A DNA stretch of 64,000 nucleotides from Sandaracinus sp964481145. Its GTDB lineage: Bacteria > Myxococcota_A > Polyangia > Polyangiales > Sandaracinaceae. Both the position numbers and the translations under genes were made by a program. Shown here in pieces: positions 42,349 to 50,352 of this stretch. The notes under the pieces are model-generated. The model was not told the DNA's origin. It searched no databases and saw only the letters and a list, made by a program, of their open reading frames with translations. Position 1 is the first letter of the stretch, and the number at the start of each line of letters is the position of its first letter. The stretch lies in NCBI GenBank assembly GCA_964481145.1, contig CAYZTA010000025.1:11449-75448 (forward strand). Reading direction: 5' to 3'.

Positions 42349-43905
42349 ATGAGCGCCCCCTACCGCAACGTCTTCGTGTTCGCAGTTGCTCTTGCTGCCG
42401 CGCTCACGAGCATGACGAGTGCGAACGCGAGTGCCCAAAATCCGCAATGTCCACGATGCACCACCTTTGGAGAAGCCCCCGATGCTCTTCCAGGCCTGGT
42501 CGACGTGCCGGTTGCGGTTCTCAGGCCCGCCCTCGGCGGTGCGATCGTGGCGTCGGGTGGTTTTGGCTTTTCGATGAACGAGCCTTGGAATGACACCGAA
42601 CGCTATCGTGTGAGCAGCTCGCTCGCAGGGGCCTTGCATGTGCTCGACTGGCTGGCGATCGGGCTCCGTGTGGACGGCCGCTGGGATCAGATCAACCGCG
42701 GCAACGGAGCGGCGGCTGACACGGGACTCATCGGAATCCCAAGCTTGACGTTGCGCGCGACGACCGAGCCCATCCAAGGACTCGGCCTCGCACTCGATGC
42801 ATCCGTGTGGATGTATGGTGCCGACGCACCATCGCTCGAACCGGCTTCGACGTCGATGCGCGCACGCGCCGTGGGTTCGTATCACTTCGCAATCGATGAC
42901 GTACACATTGCAATCAGCGCGACCGTGGGCGGCCTGCTCGACAATTCGCGCGCAGCGGCTCCACGCAGCTTCACGGATCGCCTCTCCGACGAGGATCGTC
43001 TTTCCTTGGAAGTGAGCGATTTCTCCGGAATATTGGCTGGTTTGGGAGGCGCCGTCCGGGTCGGAATCGCCGAAGCGTTCACCGAAGTCACCTACCGTGC
43101 CCTTCTCGGAGACGGCGCCCCTTCCCCAGGAGCTTCGCCTCTTCATCTCCGTGCAGGAGCGAGGCTTCGCCCCATCGACGAACTCCTCGAGGTCGGTCTC
43201 CTTGCAGACGTTCTCTTGAGCGAAGCCAATCCGGCCTTCGCCATGACAGGGGGTCCCTCCGCCCCGATCGAGCCTCGGTTCGCCCTCCTGCTCACAATGG
43301 GCGTTCGACTTGGCTGGGAGACCACGTCGCCTGGGCCCGATGATGTCACGGACGATGTTCCGTCCGAAGAAGACCCCGAAGAGCCGACCACGTCGCAGGG
43401 ACGCGCTCGAGGCCGTGTCGTGGAGGAGTCATCGACTCCCATCGAAGGCGCGAGTGTCGAAGTCATTCCCACGACTGGTGACACGACTCCACGACAGACG
43501 AACACCGATGCGGATGGACGTTGGTCGATCGATGGGCTTCCGCTGGGACAGGCGCGGGTCATCTTGCGAGTCGAAGGTCGTGATCCCATCGAAACCACCA
43601 TCGATGTAACGGCCGATGAAGCGCCCGAGATCGCGACGACCTTCGCAGCCCAGCTCCCACGTGGTGAGATTCGCGGCACGATTCAAGGCTCGGATGGACG
43701 CCCTCTGGCGGGTGCGGAAATCCGCATCCACCCTGGAGGGCTCACCCTGACCACGGATGAAGAAGGCGCCTTCGAAACGGAAGTTCCACCTGGAAGTTAC
43801 GATGTCGAGGTTCGGGCGTCACGACACCGCACTCAGACACGCCACGTCGAGGTCGTCGAACGAGGTGTCGTGTTCCTGAACGCGCAGCTGCATCGCGGTC
43901 GCTAG
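42349..43905 (+). CDS. Secreted protein with carboxypeptidase-regulatory-like repeats
   Basis: The 518-residue precursor starts at ATG 42349 with GAGG upstream. A signal peptide ends near ANASAQ (residue 27). Just after it is a CPRC motif (NPQCPRCTTFGE). Residues 50-320 are strand-rich with repeated amphipathic segments, resembling a surface or outer-membrane barrel. After an acidic/Pro linker, two carboxypeptidase-regulatory-like (beta-sandwich) repeats follow: GRVVEESSTPIEGASVEVIP and GTIQGSDGRPLAGAEIRIHP. These domains occur in cell-surface proteins of Myxococcota and are adhesive or structural. No enzymatic site is visible. No TonB box seen. Confidence 0.72.
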   Translation: MSAPYRNVFVFAVALAAALTSMTSANASAQNPQCPRCTTFGEAPDALPGLVDVPVAVLRPALGGAIVASGGFGFSMNEPWNDTERYRVSSSLAGALHVLDWLAIGLRVDGRWDQINRGNGAAADTGLIGIPSLTLRATTEPIQGLGLALDASVWMYGADAPSLEPASTSMRARAVGSYHFAIDDVHIAISATVGGLLDNSRAAAPRSFTDRLSDEDRLSLEVSDFSGILAGLGGAVRVGIAEAFTEVTYRALLGDGAPSPGASPLHLRAGARLRPIDELLEVGLLADVLLSEANPAFAMTGGPSAPIEPRFALLLTMGVRLGWETTSPGPDDVTDDVPSEEDPEEPTTSQGRARGRVVEESSTPIEGASVEVIPTTGDTTPRQTNTDADGRWSIDGLPLGQARVILRVEGRDPIETTIDVTADEAPEIATTFAAQLPRGEIRGTIQGSDGRPLAGAEIRIHPGGLTLTTDEEGAFETEVPPGSYDVEVRASRHRTQTRHVEVVERGVVFLNAQLHRGR

Positions 43906-44014
43906 GGGGCTTCAGTGCGTGGTTGCACGATGTCGCGGATGTCACGTCGGGACGTGGCATTTTCCCTCGAAACACAAACATGAAACCCAATGATCCAGAG
44001 CGGCTTCTCGTCGG

Positions 44015-44887
44015 ATGACGAACGGCACCCCTGCTGCACTGGTGCAGCAGGTGACGCAAACCCTGAGCCCACATGGCCACCCCATCGCGATCGCATGGGC
44101 GATGCTTCAGATGCTCCTCCTTGGTGGATGCGGGTATTTGCTTCGCTCTCCAGATCGCCCAACCCCCGCCATTCACTATCGATGGAATCGAGAACACGCA
44201 GCACTCAGCACTCCATGCTTGCTCGTGCTCCTTCCTGGAATTCTCGATTCACCCGAAGACTTTCATCTTCATGGTTTCATCGATGGCATGCATTCGCTGG
44301 TGCCGAATTGCGATTTGGTCGCGGTTGCCACTCATCTCTACGATTATTACGACCGTTCGATCGTCGACCGCATCCACGAGGACATCATCATCGAAGGACG
44401 GCATCGCGGATATGAACGAGTCTGGATCGTTGGGGTGTCGATGGGTGCCATCGCGGCAATCCTTACGGCGCGAGAGCACCCAGAGGATGTCGATGGTCTG
44501 ATCCTTATCTCGCCGTATCTTGGGACGTCCCGTTTCATCCATCGATTTCGCGAAGAAATCCGAACCCATGGAACTCTCGCGTCATGGGCCGCGGCAACCC
44601 ACGACGAATCGTTTCGAATCGAGCGGGTGCTTCATGACCCACGCCCAATCTGGCGTTGGCTTGCGCGTCACTGCACCGCGGAGGCGGCATCTCCTCCCTT
44701 TTATCTCGCGTATGCATACGGAGATCGTTTCGCATCGGCACAACGACTGTTGGCGGAATGGACGGCCCCTGAGCATGCATTCGCGGCCCAAGGAGGACAT
44801 GACTGGCAAACTTGGCGCCGACTTTTCCTCGAGGTGATCGCCGCAGAGCCACCTGAACTCATGATGCTCGGCCGCCTCGATCAATGA
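44015..44887 (+). CDS. Alpha/beta-hydrolase-like lipoprotein
   Basis: The 290-residue product from ATG 44015 has its lipobox-like LLLGGC 34-39 residues from the start; the true start may be ATG 44102 (MLQMLLLGGCG), which is a short but more typical signal. The hydrolase fold has the nucleophile elbow GVSMGAIAA, oxyanion region LLPGILDSPEDF and the C-terminal His in AQGGHDWQTW. An Asp in YAYGDRFAS is the probable third triad member. It should act in the periplasm or at the outer membrane, probably as an esterase. The stop overlaps a possible start of the next ORF (ATGA). Confidence 0.7.
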   Translation: MTNGTPAALVQQVTQTLSPHGHPIAIAWAMLQMLLLGGCGYLLRSPDRPTPAIHYRWNREHAALSTPCLLVLLPGILDSPEDFHLHGFIDGMHSLVPNCDLVAVATHLYDYYDRSIVDRIHEDIIIEGRHRGYERVWIVGVSMGAIAAILTAREHPEDVDGLILISPYLGTSRFIHRFREEIRTHGTLASWAAATHDESFRIERVLHDPRPIWRWLARHCTAEAASPPFYLAYAYGDRFASAQRLLAEWTAPEHAFAAQGGHDWQTWRRLFLEVIAAEPPELMMLGRLDQ

Positions 44888-44955
44888 CGCGACACCCCCG
44901 AACTGCGGGGACGCCGGCACGACCTCTGCAGCCAGTCTCAGAGCGGAGGTCGTTC

Positions 44956-45387
44956 ATGCCGTTTCCCGAGTCGAACGTGGTGCTCTCGTTTGCGCGTGGC
45001 CGTGCTCGTCAGGTTGCGCGCGCATTGCTCGATCTCGAATTCCAGCGCGATAGAGAAGGACTACGTGCTCCTCGCGCGTTCTGGTTTGGACGCACGAAAC
45101 GGCGTCTTTTGCGACAGAAGATCGAACAGTGTGTCCGCGAACTCATCACGCTCCAGAAAGAGCTCGAGCCCGAAGATCCGATCCATCACGCCATCGAAGG
45201 CGTTCGTACCTGCCACGCGGTGCGCAGCTTTGGCTTCGGACATCGCGAATCCGCACACAACGCGGAGCTCGCATGGGGCCAGGCTCTCCATCAGCTGGAG
45301 CGTTCACTCTCCACTCGGTCTTTGGGTAGCAAGCGCAACCAGCGCAAGCAGGCTTCTGAAACTGGCATCGGTGTCAACCGCGGCTGA
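44956..45387 (+). CDS. Hypothetical basic protein
   Basis: The 143-residue product starts at ATG 44956 (MPFPESNVVLSF), with GGAGG 7-11 bases upstream; the frame opens at ATG 44884, overlapping the previous stop. It is soluble, basic and helical, with RKRRLLRQKIEQCVREL and an acidic-basic alternating middle. The C-terminal tail (SLGSKRNQRKQASETG) is disordered-looking. No family recognised. The last 14 bases overlap the convergent receiver gene. Confidence 0.6.
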   Translation: MPFPESNVVLSFARGRARQVARALLDLEFQRDREGLRAPRAFWFGRTKRRLLRQKIEQCVRELITLQKELEPEDPIHHAIEGVRTCHAVRSFGFGHRESAHNAELAWGQALHQLERSLSTRSLGSKRNQRKQASETGIGVNRG

Positions 45388-45856
45388 AACTCCGTTTGCC
45401 AGACAAGCATCGCGCGCCACTGGCCAACGGCACCGCTTCCATCGGCTCTGAAACGAGACGACGCGGCCGCGCCCGAACGGCTTTCTCGATGGCGGCGATG
45501 AGCGAAATCACCTGAAACGGTTTTTCGACGCAGGCTTCGAAAAGACCTCGCTCACCCGGCTCGAGAGTTGCGAGCGACCGCGTCAGAAGAACGAAACCAG
45601 GACAACTTTCCCCAAGTCGGGAACGGGCAAGAATGCTCAATTGCGATCCAGTTAGTTCGCTCATGCGCTGCTCGGTGATCACCACATCACAACGGCGCGG
45701 TGCCAGGATATCAAGCGCAGTTCGTGGCGAACTAAAACCAAGCGTTCGAAAACCGACATCGCGCAACACCCCATTCACGCTCCGTACGGTCCATGGATCC
45801 TCGTCGACAACTGCCACCAACACCTGGTCGCGATCGACCGCCTCTTGTTCACTCAA
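45374..45856 (-). CDS. Single-domain receiver protein with Glu at the phospho-acceptor site
   Basis: The 160-residue product starts at TTG 45856, which is preceded by AGGGGGG about six bases upstream and overlaps the oppF stop. The receiver fold is clear: VAVVDEDPWTVRSVNGVL, RRCDVVITEQRMSELTG, FVLLTRS and ACVEKPFQ. The acidic pair (D18, D20), T92 and K112 remain, but the phospho-acceptor is Glu62 where Asp is usual (relatives read ITDQRMP). Glu here mimics a phosphorylated state in some receivers. A basic C-terminal tail of about 35 residues has no output domain. It is the last gene of the lipoprotein-oppD-oppF unit. Confidence 0.75.
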   Translation of the reverse strand: MSEQEAVDRDQVLVAVVDEDPWTVRSVNGVLRDVGFRTLGFSSPRTALDILAPRRCDVVITEQRMSELTGSQLSILARSRLGESCPGFVLLTRSLATLEPGERGLFEACVEKPFQVISLIAAIEKAVRARPRRLVSEPMEAVPLASGARCLSGKRSFSRG

Positions 45857-46907
45857 GTTTTTCCCCCCCTGGGAGCCGGATTGATGGCCCAGGACTCGAG
45901 AGAGTGCAAGAGCCCGAAACGGGGCTGTGATCCGAGAGGTGGCAAGCGACGAAATGCCCCGGGCTTTTCTCCGTAAGCTGCGGTTCGACCGTGTCGCAAA
46001 GCCCCTTTTTTGCGATCGGACATCGCGTGTGAAACCGACACCCCTTCGGCGGCGCCATCGGACTTGGAACATCGCCGACCAAGAGGATGCGCTTGTTCGG
46101 CCCTTGCGGGGCGGAGGCCTTCGGCACGGCACTCCAGAGTGCTTGGGTGTAAGGATGCTTCGGAGCACGATGAAGTGCCTCTGCCGATGCCAGCTCGACG
46201 ATGCGCCCGAGGTACATCACGGCGATGCGATGGCTCATCCATCGGACCACCGACAAATCGTGCGCGATGAAGAGATAGGAGAGCCCCAACTCGTCTTGAA
46301 GATCCTTCAGCAAGTTGACGATTTGAGCCTGAATCGACACGTCGAGCGCGCTCACCGGCTCGTCCAACACAACGAAGCGCGGCTCGACCGAGAGCGCACG
46401 AGCAATCACGAGACGTTGCCTCTGACCACCCGAGAACTCGTGTGGGTAGCGATGCATGTGCTCAGGCCGCAACCCCACGCGTTCGAGCAATGACGCGATG
46501 CGCTCATCCTGATCGCTCGTTCTCTCCTCGATGCGATGGACGGAGAGCGCTTCCCCCAGCGCCGTCCGCACGGTCATCTTCGGGTTCAGCGCAGCATACG
46601 GGTCTTGAAACACGATCTGCATGCGGCGTCGAACGGGGCGGAGCTCAGACTGCGTCATCGCGACGAGATCACGTCCCTCGAACATGACGCGTCCACCCGT
46701 GGGTTCGATGAGGCGCAACACGAGACGCCCCAGCGTGCTCTTGCCGCACCCTGATTCTCCGACGAGCCCCAGCGTCTCCCCAGCTGCGAGTTCGAAATCG
46801 ACGCCGTCCACCGCGTGCACGGTCGCGCGTCCACGCTTGACGAGGAACCGCTTCTCGAGCCGCTCTACACGAACGAGAGGCTCCGGGCTCCGCAGTTCAG
46901 GCTGCAT
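45849..46907 (-). CDS. oppF: Oligopeptide/dipeptide ABC transporter ATP-binding protein (OppF/DppF type)
   Basis: The 352-residue product starts at ATG 46907, overlapping the oppD end by 11 bases. Walker A GESGCGKSTLGR, Q-loop FQDPYAALNP, ABC signature EFSGGQRQRLVIARAL and Walker B VVLDEPVSALDVS are intact. The C-terminal oligopeptide-transporter motif KHPYTQALWSAVP and the 4Fe-4S-like cysteine cluster (GCRFHTRCPIAKKGLC ... C) are typical of OppF/DppF. It should pair with OppD as the ATPase dimer of a peptide importer. No permease or substrate-binding protein gene is in the window. Confidence 0.92.
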   Translation of the reverse strand: MQPELRSPEPLVRVERLEKRFLVKRGRATVHAVDGVDFELAAGETLGLVGESGCGKSTLGRLVLRLIEPTGGRVMFEGRDLVAMTQSELRPVRRRMQIVFQDPYAALNPKMTVRTALGEALSVHRIEERTSDQDERIASLLERVGLRPEHMHRYPHEFSGGQRQRLVIARALSVEPRFVVLDEPVSALDVSIQAQIVNLLKDLQDELGLSYLFIAHDLSVVRWMSHRIAVMYLGRIVELASAEALHRAPKHPYTQALWSAVPKASAPQGPNKRILLVGDVPSPMAPPKGCRFHTRCPIAKKGLCDTVEPQLTEKSPGHFVACHLSDHSPVSGSCTLSSPGPSIRLPGGEKLE

Positions 46908-47925
46908 CAAACGACGGCTCCTCCGTGCTCGAAGGCAACTCGGTCCACCTGACACACGCCACTCGGCGGGACGCATGGATTACCGTCAAACTCGGATCGT
47001 GCTCACGGCACGCATCATTCACGTACGAGCAGCGAGGCCCGAACCTGCATCCAGATGGCAACGCGCGCAGATCAGGGACCGTGCCGGGGATGGTCGGCAA
47101 GCGGCGGATCATGGTCCCGTTCTCTTCGAGCGTGACATGAACCGAAGGGACACTGCGCAAGAGACCGCGCGTATACGGATGCATCGGCTGGCTCAACAAC
47201 GCGCTTCGCTCGCCATACTCCACGATGCGCCCTGCATACATGACGGCGACTTCATCGGCGAGCTCCGAAACCACACCCAGATCGTGAGTAATCAACATCA
47301 AAGCCATACGATGAGTGCGCTGTATTTGTTTCAACAGCTCCAAGATTTGCGCCTGAATCGTGACGTCCAACGCGGTCGTCGGCTCGTCTGCGATCAATAT
47401 CTTTGGCTCACACGCAATCGCGATCGCGATCATGACGCGTTGTCGCATGCCACCCGAGAGCTGATGGGGATACGCATCGACGCGCTCGTGCGGAGCAGGG
47501 ATGCCCACCTGCTCGAGCAACTCGATCGCGCGCGCGCGCGCCGTCTTCCCATTCATCCGAAGATGGGCGCGTAGGCTCTCCTCGATCTGCGTTCCCACCG
47601 TGAAGACAGGGTTGAGTGAGCTCGAAGGGTCCTGGAAGATCATGGCGATCTCGCGGCCTCGCACCGCACGGAGCGCGCTCTCCGAGAGCTCGGCCAAGTT
47701 GCGAGCACCGAACATGATTCGTCCATTGGCAACACGCCCCGATTCGGGCAAGAGCCCCATGATCGAAAGTGAGGTCACGCTCTTGCCGCACCCGCTCTCT
47801 CCGACGAGAGCGAGCGTGCGCCCTGCGTGAAGCTCGAGCGAAACCGAATCGACGACCTTCGAGGGACCTTCCTCCGTTTCGAACGTGGTGACGAGGTCCT
47901 CGACCTTGAGAATCGGGGTGTCCAT
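46897..47925 (-). CDS. oppD: Oligopeptide/dipeptide ABC transporter ATP-binding protein (OppD/DppD type)
   Basis: The 342-residue product has Walker A GESGCGKSVTSLS, Q-loop FQDPSSSLNPVF, signature QLSGGMRQRVMIA, Walker B ILIADEPTTALDVT and the H-loop LITHDLGVV. The C-terminal peptide-transporter segment MHPYTRGLLRSVP and cysteine cluster (GCRFGPRCSYVNDAC) confirm the OppD/DppD subfamily. It lies 41 bases downstream of the LolB-like lipoprotein gene in the same direction, and overlaps oppF. Permease subunits must be encoded elsewhere. Confidence 0.92.
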   Translation of the reverse strand: MDTPILKVEDLVTTFETEEGPSKVVDSVSLELHAGRTLALVGESGCGKSVTSLSIMGLLPESGRVANGRIMFGARNLAELSESALRAVRGREIAMIFQDPSSSLNPVFTVGTQIEESLRAHLRMNGKTARARAIELLEQVGIPAPHERVDAYPHQLSGGMRQRVMIAIAIACEPKILIADEPTTALDVTIQAQILELLKQIQRTHRMALMLITHDLGVVSELADEVAVMYAGRIVEYGERSALLSQPMHPYTRGLLRSVPSVHVTLEENGTMIRRLPTIPGTVPDLRALPSGCRFGPRCSYVNDACREHDPSLTVIHASRRVACVRWTELPSSTEEPSFDAA

Positions 47926-47966
47926 CCACGGGGCACTCTACACGAAGTCGGACATTCGGCTCGATC

Positions 47967-48803
47967 TCAGCGACATTCAACCGTTTCGACCCCGAGACCC
48001 GGCCGCGGTGTCTGCACGAACGCATCGGACGGCGCCTGCCCGCCGAGCTCGATCGATTCGAAGCGCACGAGCGTATCGATCCCTCGGGCCGGATGTTCGA
48101 AGCGCACACGAAACGGCATCACGATGCTCGCAGCACCAGGAATGGCAATGCTCCGATGTTCCTGAAAGGTCACGCGCCACTCGAGTGCTCCATCAGGCAG
48201 TTCGACTCGCGATTCGACGAGTTGCATTCGCTGCTCCTCGGGCGGGCTCTCGAGATGTTCTTGCGCCACCTGCAACATGATGTGCTGAGTCCGACCATCA
48301 CGGCCATGAAGCACGACGTGATATGCACCACCTTCACACGACACATCGGACCTCTCGGCCTCGATTTGTGGGGTTTGACCGGTCAGGAAGAGCATCACGT
48401 CGGCGCCTGCGAGCGGAATCCCAACGAGGCGCTCGATGTTCGAAGGACAAGCGTCGCCCACATAAAATCGATTCTCACGCAAATCGGTCAGCGCAAACGT
48501 CGTCCCATCGCTCGTCAACACGGCAGCAGGTCCAAGTTGAGTCATCGCGTCGAAGCGCACTCGCTCCGGGGCCTCGAGGAACATCAACACCGTTCCACGA
48601 ATACGCCCTTCACCATCACGTCGATCGACCCGCGCTTCGGCCCTCATCACCTCGACAGGAGGCCGTGCGGCTCGGTAGGTCCCAAGAGCGGCCTCTGGGT
48701 CAGTGAATCGAACCCGAGGACAAGACGCGCCGCCACAGCCCATTCCAAGGGTCACAGCGATGACAACCATCATGATGCGGTGAAACACAGTGTCAGCGTA
48801 CAT
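47967..48803 (-). CDS. LolA/LolB-like (DUF4292-type) lipoprotein
   Basis: The 278-residue product starts at ATG 48803; an ATG at 48773 is possible. The hydrophobic signal (MMVVIAVTLGMGC) has a candidate lipid-acceptor Cys. The mature part is strand-rich with VLMFLEAPERVRFDAMTQLG, VLTSDGTTFALTDLRENRFYVG and LVGIPLAGADVMLFLTG, the pattern of the LolA/LolB fold, in particular DUF4292 lipoproteins. It may carry lipid or lipoprotein at the outer membrane. It leads the unit with oppD, oppF and the receiver; why a LolB-like protein sits there is unclear. Confidence 0.65.
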   Translation of the reverse strand: MYADTVFHRIMMVVIAVTLGMGCGGASCPRVRFTDPEAALGTYRAARPPVEVMRAEARVDRRDGEGRIRGTVLMFLEAPERVRFDAMTQLGPAAVLTSDGTTFALTDLRENRFYVGDACPSNIERLVGIPLAGADVMLFLTGQTPQIEAERSDVSCEGGAYHVVLHGRDGRTQHIMLQVAQEHLESPPEEQRMQLVESRVELPDGALEWRVTFQEHRSIAIPGAASIVMPFRVRFEHPARGIDTLVRFESIELGGQAPSDAFVQTPRPGLGVETVECR

Positions 48804-48906
48804 GAGCCCGCGTGGGTGGACGAAATCCGTTCTGCTCAAAAAACCGCGATGACTTTTTTCGCGCCAAGCCATTGCCCTTCTCTCTCGGCTCAGGCAGCGT
48901 TTAAGG

Positions 48907-50352
48907 GTGCGTATCTCTTCGCTTTTTCTCATGGCGCTCGCCACACTTGGATGCTCCCTCGATCGCACCCACCTCGCGGGCGAGGAGCCCACCTTGGACG
49001 CAGGCCTCGATGCGGAGGCTCTCGAAGAGGACGCAGCGCTGCCCCCACCCGACAGTGGCCAAGATAGCGGCCAAAGTGGTGACCAAGACGGCGGTCACGA
49101 GCCTGGACAGGATGCAGCGACCCCTCTGTGCACGGCGACCGACGAACACTGTACGGATGGAGTCGCATGGGCTTGTCGCGACGGACTCCTCGAAATGCAC
49201 TCTTGCTCCAGCTTCGGATGCAATCGCGAAGGAAGCGCGTGCGCTACATTGATGCCTTCGAACGTCGAGCCGAGCTTGTTCGTAGGCACGTCGAGCGCGT
49301 GGGAAATCTCCAGCAACGAGATGTATGACACGGACGTCTGCATGAGCGGCACCCGCGCGATGCAACGCGGTGTGGGGACCCAAGAAGTATGCGTCCGACA
49401 GGTCACGACGATGTCGGTCGCAGCCGAAGCCACGCTGCGTGTCGTCGGCGCGCGTCCTTTGGTCATCCTCGCTCAGCAAAACGTGATGATCGAAGGGGTC
49501 ATCGACGTATCGGCGATAGGTGTCACCCCAGGCGCGGGTGGAGGGCTCGGCGGATCGCCCTCTCTTCCAGATGGCATTGGAGCCTCTCCAGGCATCCGTG
49601 GAGCATCTTCGGACACATCGAGCTCAGGAGGCGGCGGAGGCGGTTTTTGCGGCACAGGGGGCCTAGGCGGAGCGGGAGGAGGCATTTCCGGAGGGAGTGG
49701 CGGTTCGAGCGCTTTTCCAGCCGACTATGCGCTCGAACCATTGCGTGGTGGAAGCGGAGGAGGGTTTGCGCCTGGCGATCGACCAGGCCCAAGGGATGCG
49801 AGCGCCAGAGGAGGCGCTGGCGGCGGAGCCATTCAAATCAGCTCTCGCGGAACACTCATCGTGCGTGGCGCCATCTTGGCAGGCGGGGGAGGTGGTCGCG
49901 GCGGGGGAGCCACGAACGCCGGCGATCTGGGTGCAGGCGGTGGTGGAGGCAGCGGCGGGGGAGTGCTCCTCGAAGCGATGACAATGTCATTCGGCCCCGG
50001 AGCACGGGTATGGACGACTGGTGGAGGGGGTGGCGGAGGGGCCAATCGCAGCGATACTTTGCATGAAGGTGGGCCGGGACAGAACGGGAGGATGACCGGA
50101 CATCGCGCGGCAGGAGGCGCGAGCGGCGGGCTCCCACAGGGAGCGGCGGGAGGACGAAGTGGTGGTGGCCCGATGCCGAACGGTGGACCAGGTGGCCCGA
50201 ACCCACTCGGTGGAGCCAATGGAGGAGGCGGTGGTGGTGGGGTGGGATGCATCGTGCTGCGCACCGCGACCGGAGAGCAGCCCATGGATCTCGCACCCTT
50301 TAGCAGTTCGAGCGCGATTGGCTTGCGCTCGTTCGTCGCGCATCACGACTGA
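48907..50352 (+). CDS. Gly-rich lipoprotein
   Basis: The 481-residue product starts at GTG 48907. A lipoprotein signal (ISSLFLMALATLGC) is followed by an Asp/Gln/Gly-rich tether. Residues 75-115 hold a Cys-rich module (CTATDEHCTDGVAWACRDG), as in many myxobacterial lipoproteins. After a beta-rich stretch, residues 200-450 are dominated by Gly-Gly-Gly runs with Ser, Ala and Pro. Runs of strands such as IQISSRGTLIVRGAIL between Gly tracts suggest a beta-helix-like surface domain. No catalytic motif. The high Gly content explains a proline-rich reading of the antisense strand, which I reject as a gene. Confidence 0.7.
   Translation: MRISSLFLMALATLGCSLDRTHLAGEEPTLDAGLDAEALEEDAALPPPDSGQDSGQSGDQDGGHEPGQDAATPLCTATDEHCTDGVAWACRDGLLEMHSCSSFGCNREGSACATLMPSNVEPSLFVGTSSAWEISSNEMYDTDVCMSGTRAMQRGVGTQEVCVRQVTTMSVAAEATLRVVGARPLVILAQQNVMIEGVIDVSAIGVTPGAGGGLGGSPSLPDGIGASPGIRGASSDTSSSGGGGGGFCGTGGLGGAGGGISGGSGGSSAFPADYALEPLRGGSGGGFAPGDRPGPRDASARGGAGGGAIQISSRGTLIVRGAILAGGGGGRGGGATNAGDLGAGGGGGSGGGVLLEAMTMSFGPGARVWTTGGGGGGGANRSDTLHEGGPGQNGRMTGHRAAGGASGGLPQGAAGGRSGGGPMPNGGPGGPNPLGGANGGGGGGGVGCIVLRTATGEQPMDLAPFSSSSAIGLRSFVAHHD

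Noticed and set aside
40952..42352. 466-codon alternative frame in the coiled-coil gene
   Set aside because: Ser/Arg/Lys-rich shadow of the heptad-repeat coding sequence.
49833..50285. Proline-rich antisense ORF with PPPPP runs
   Set aside because: It is the reverse reading of the Gly codons of the lipoprotein gene.
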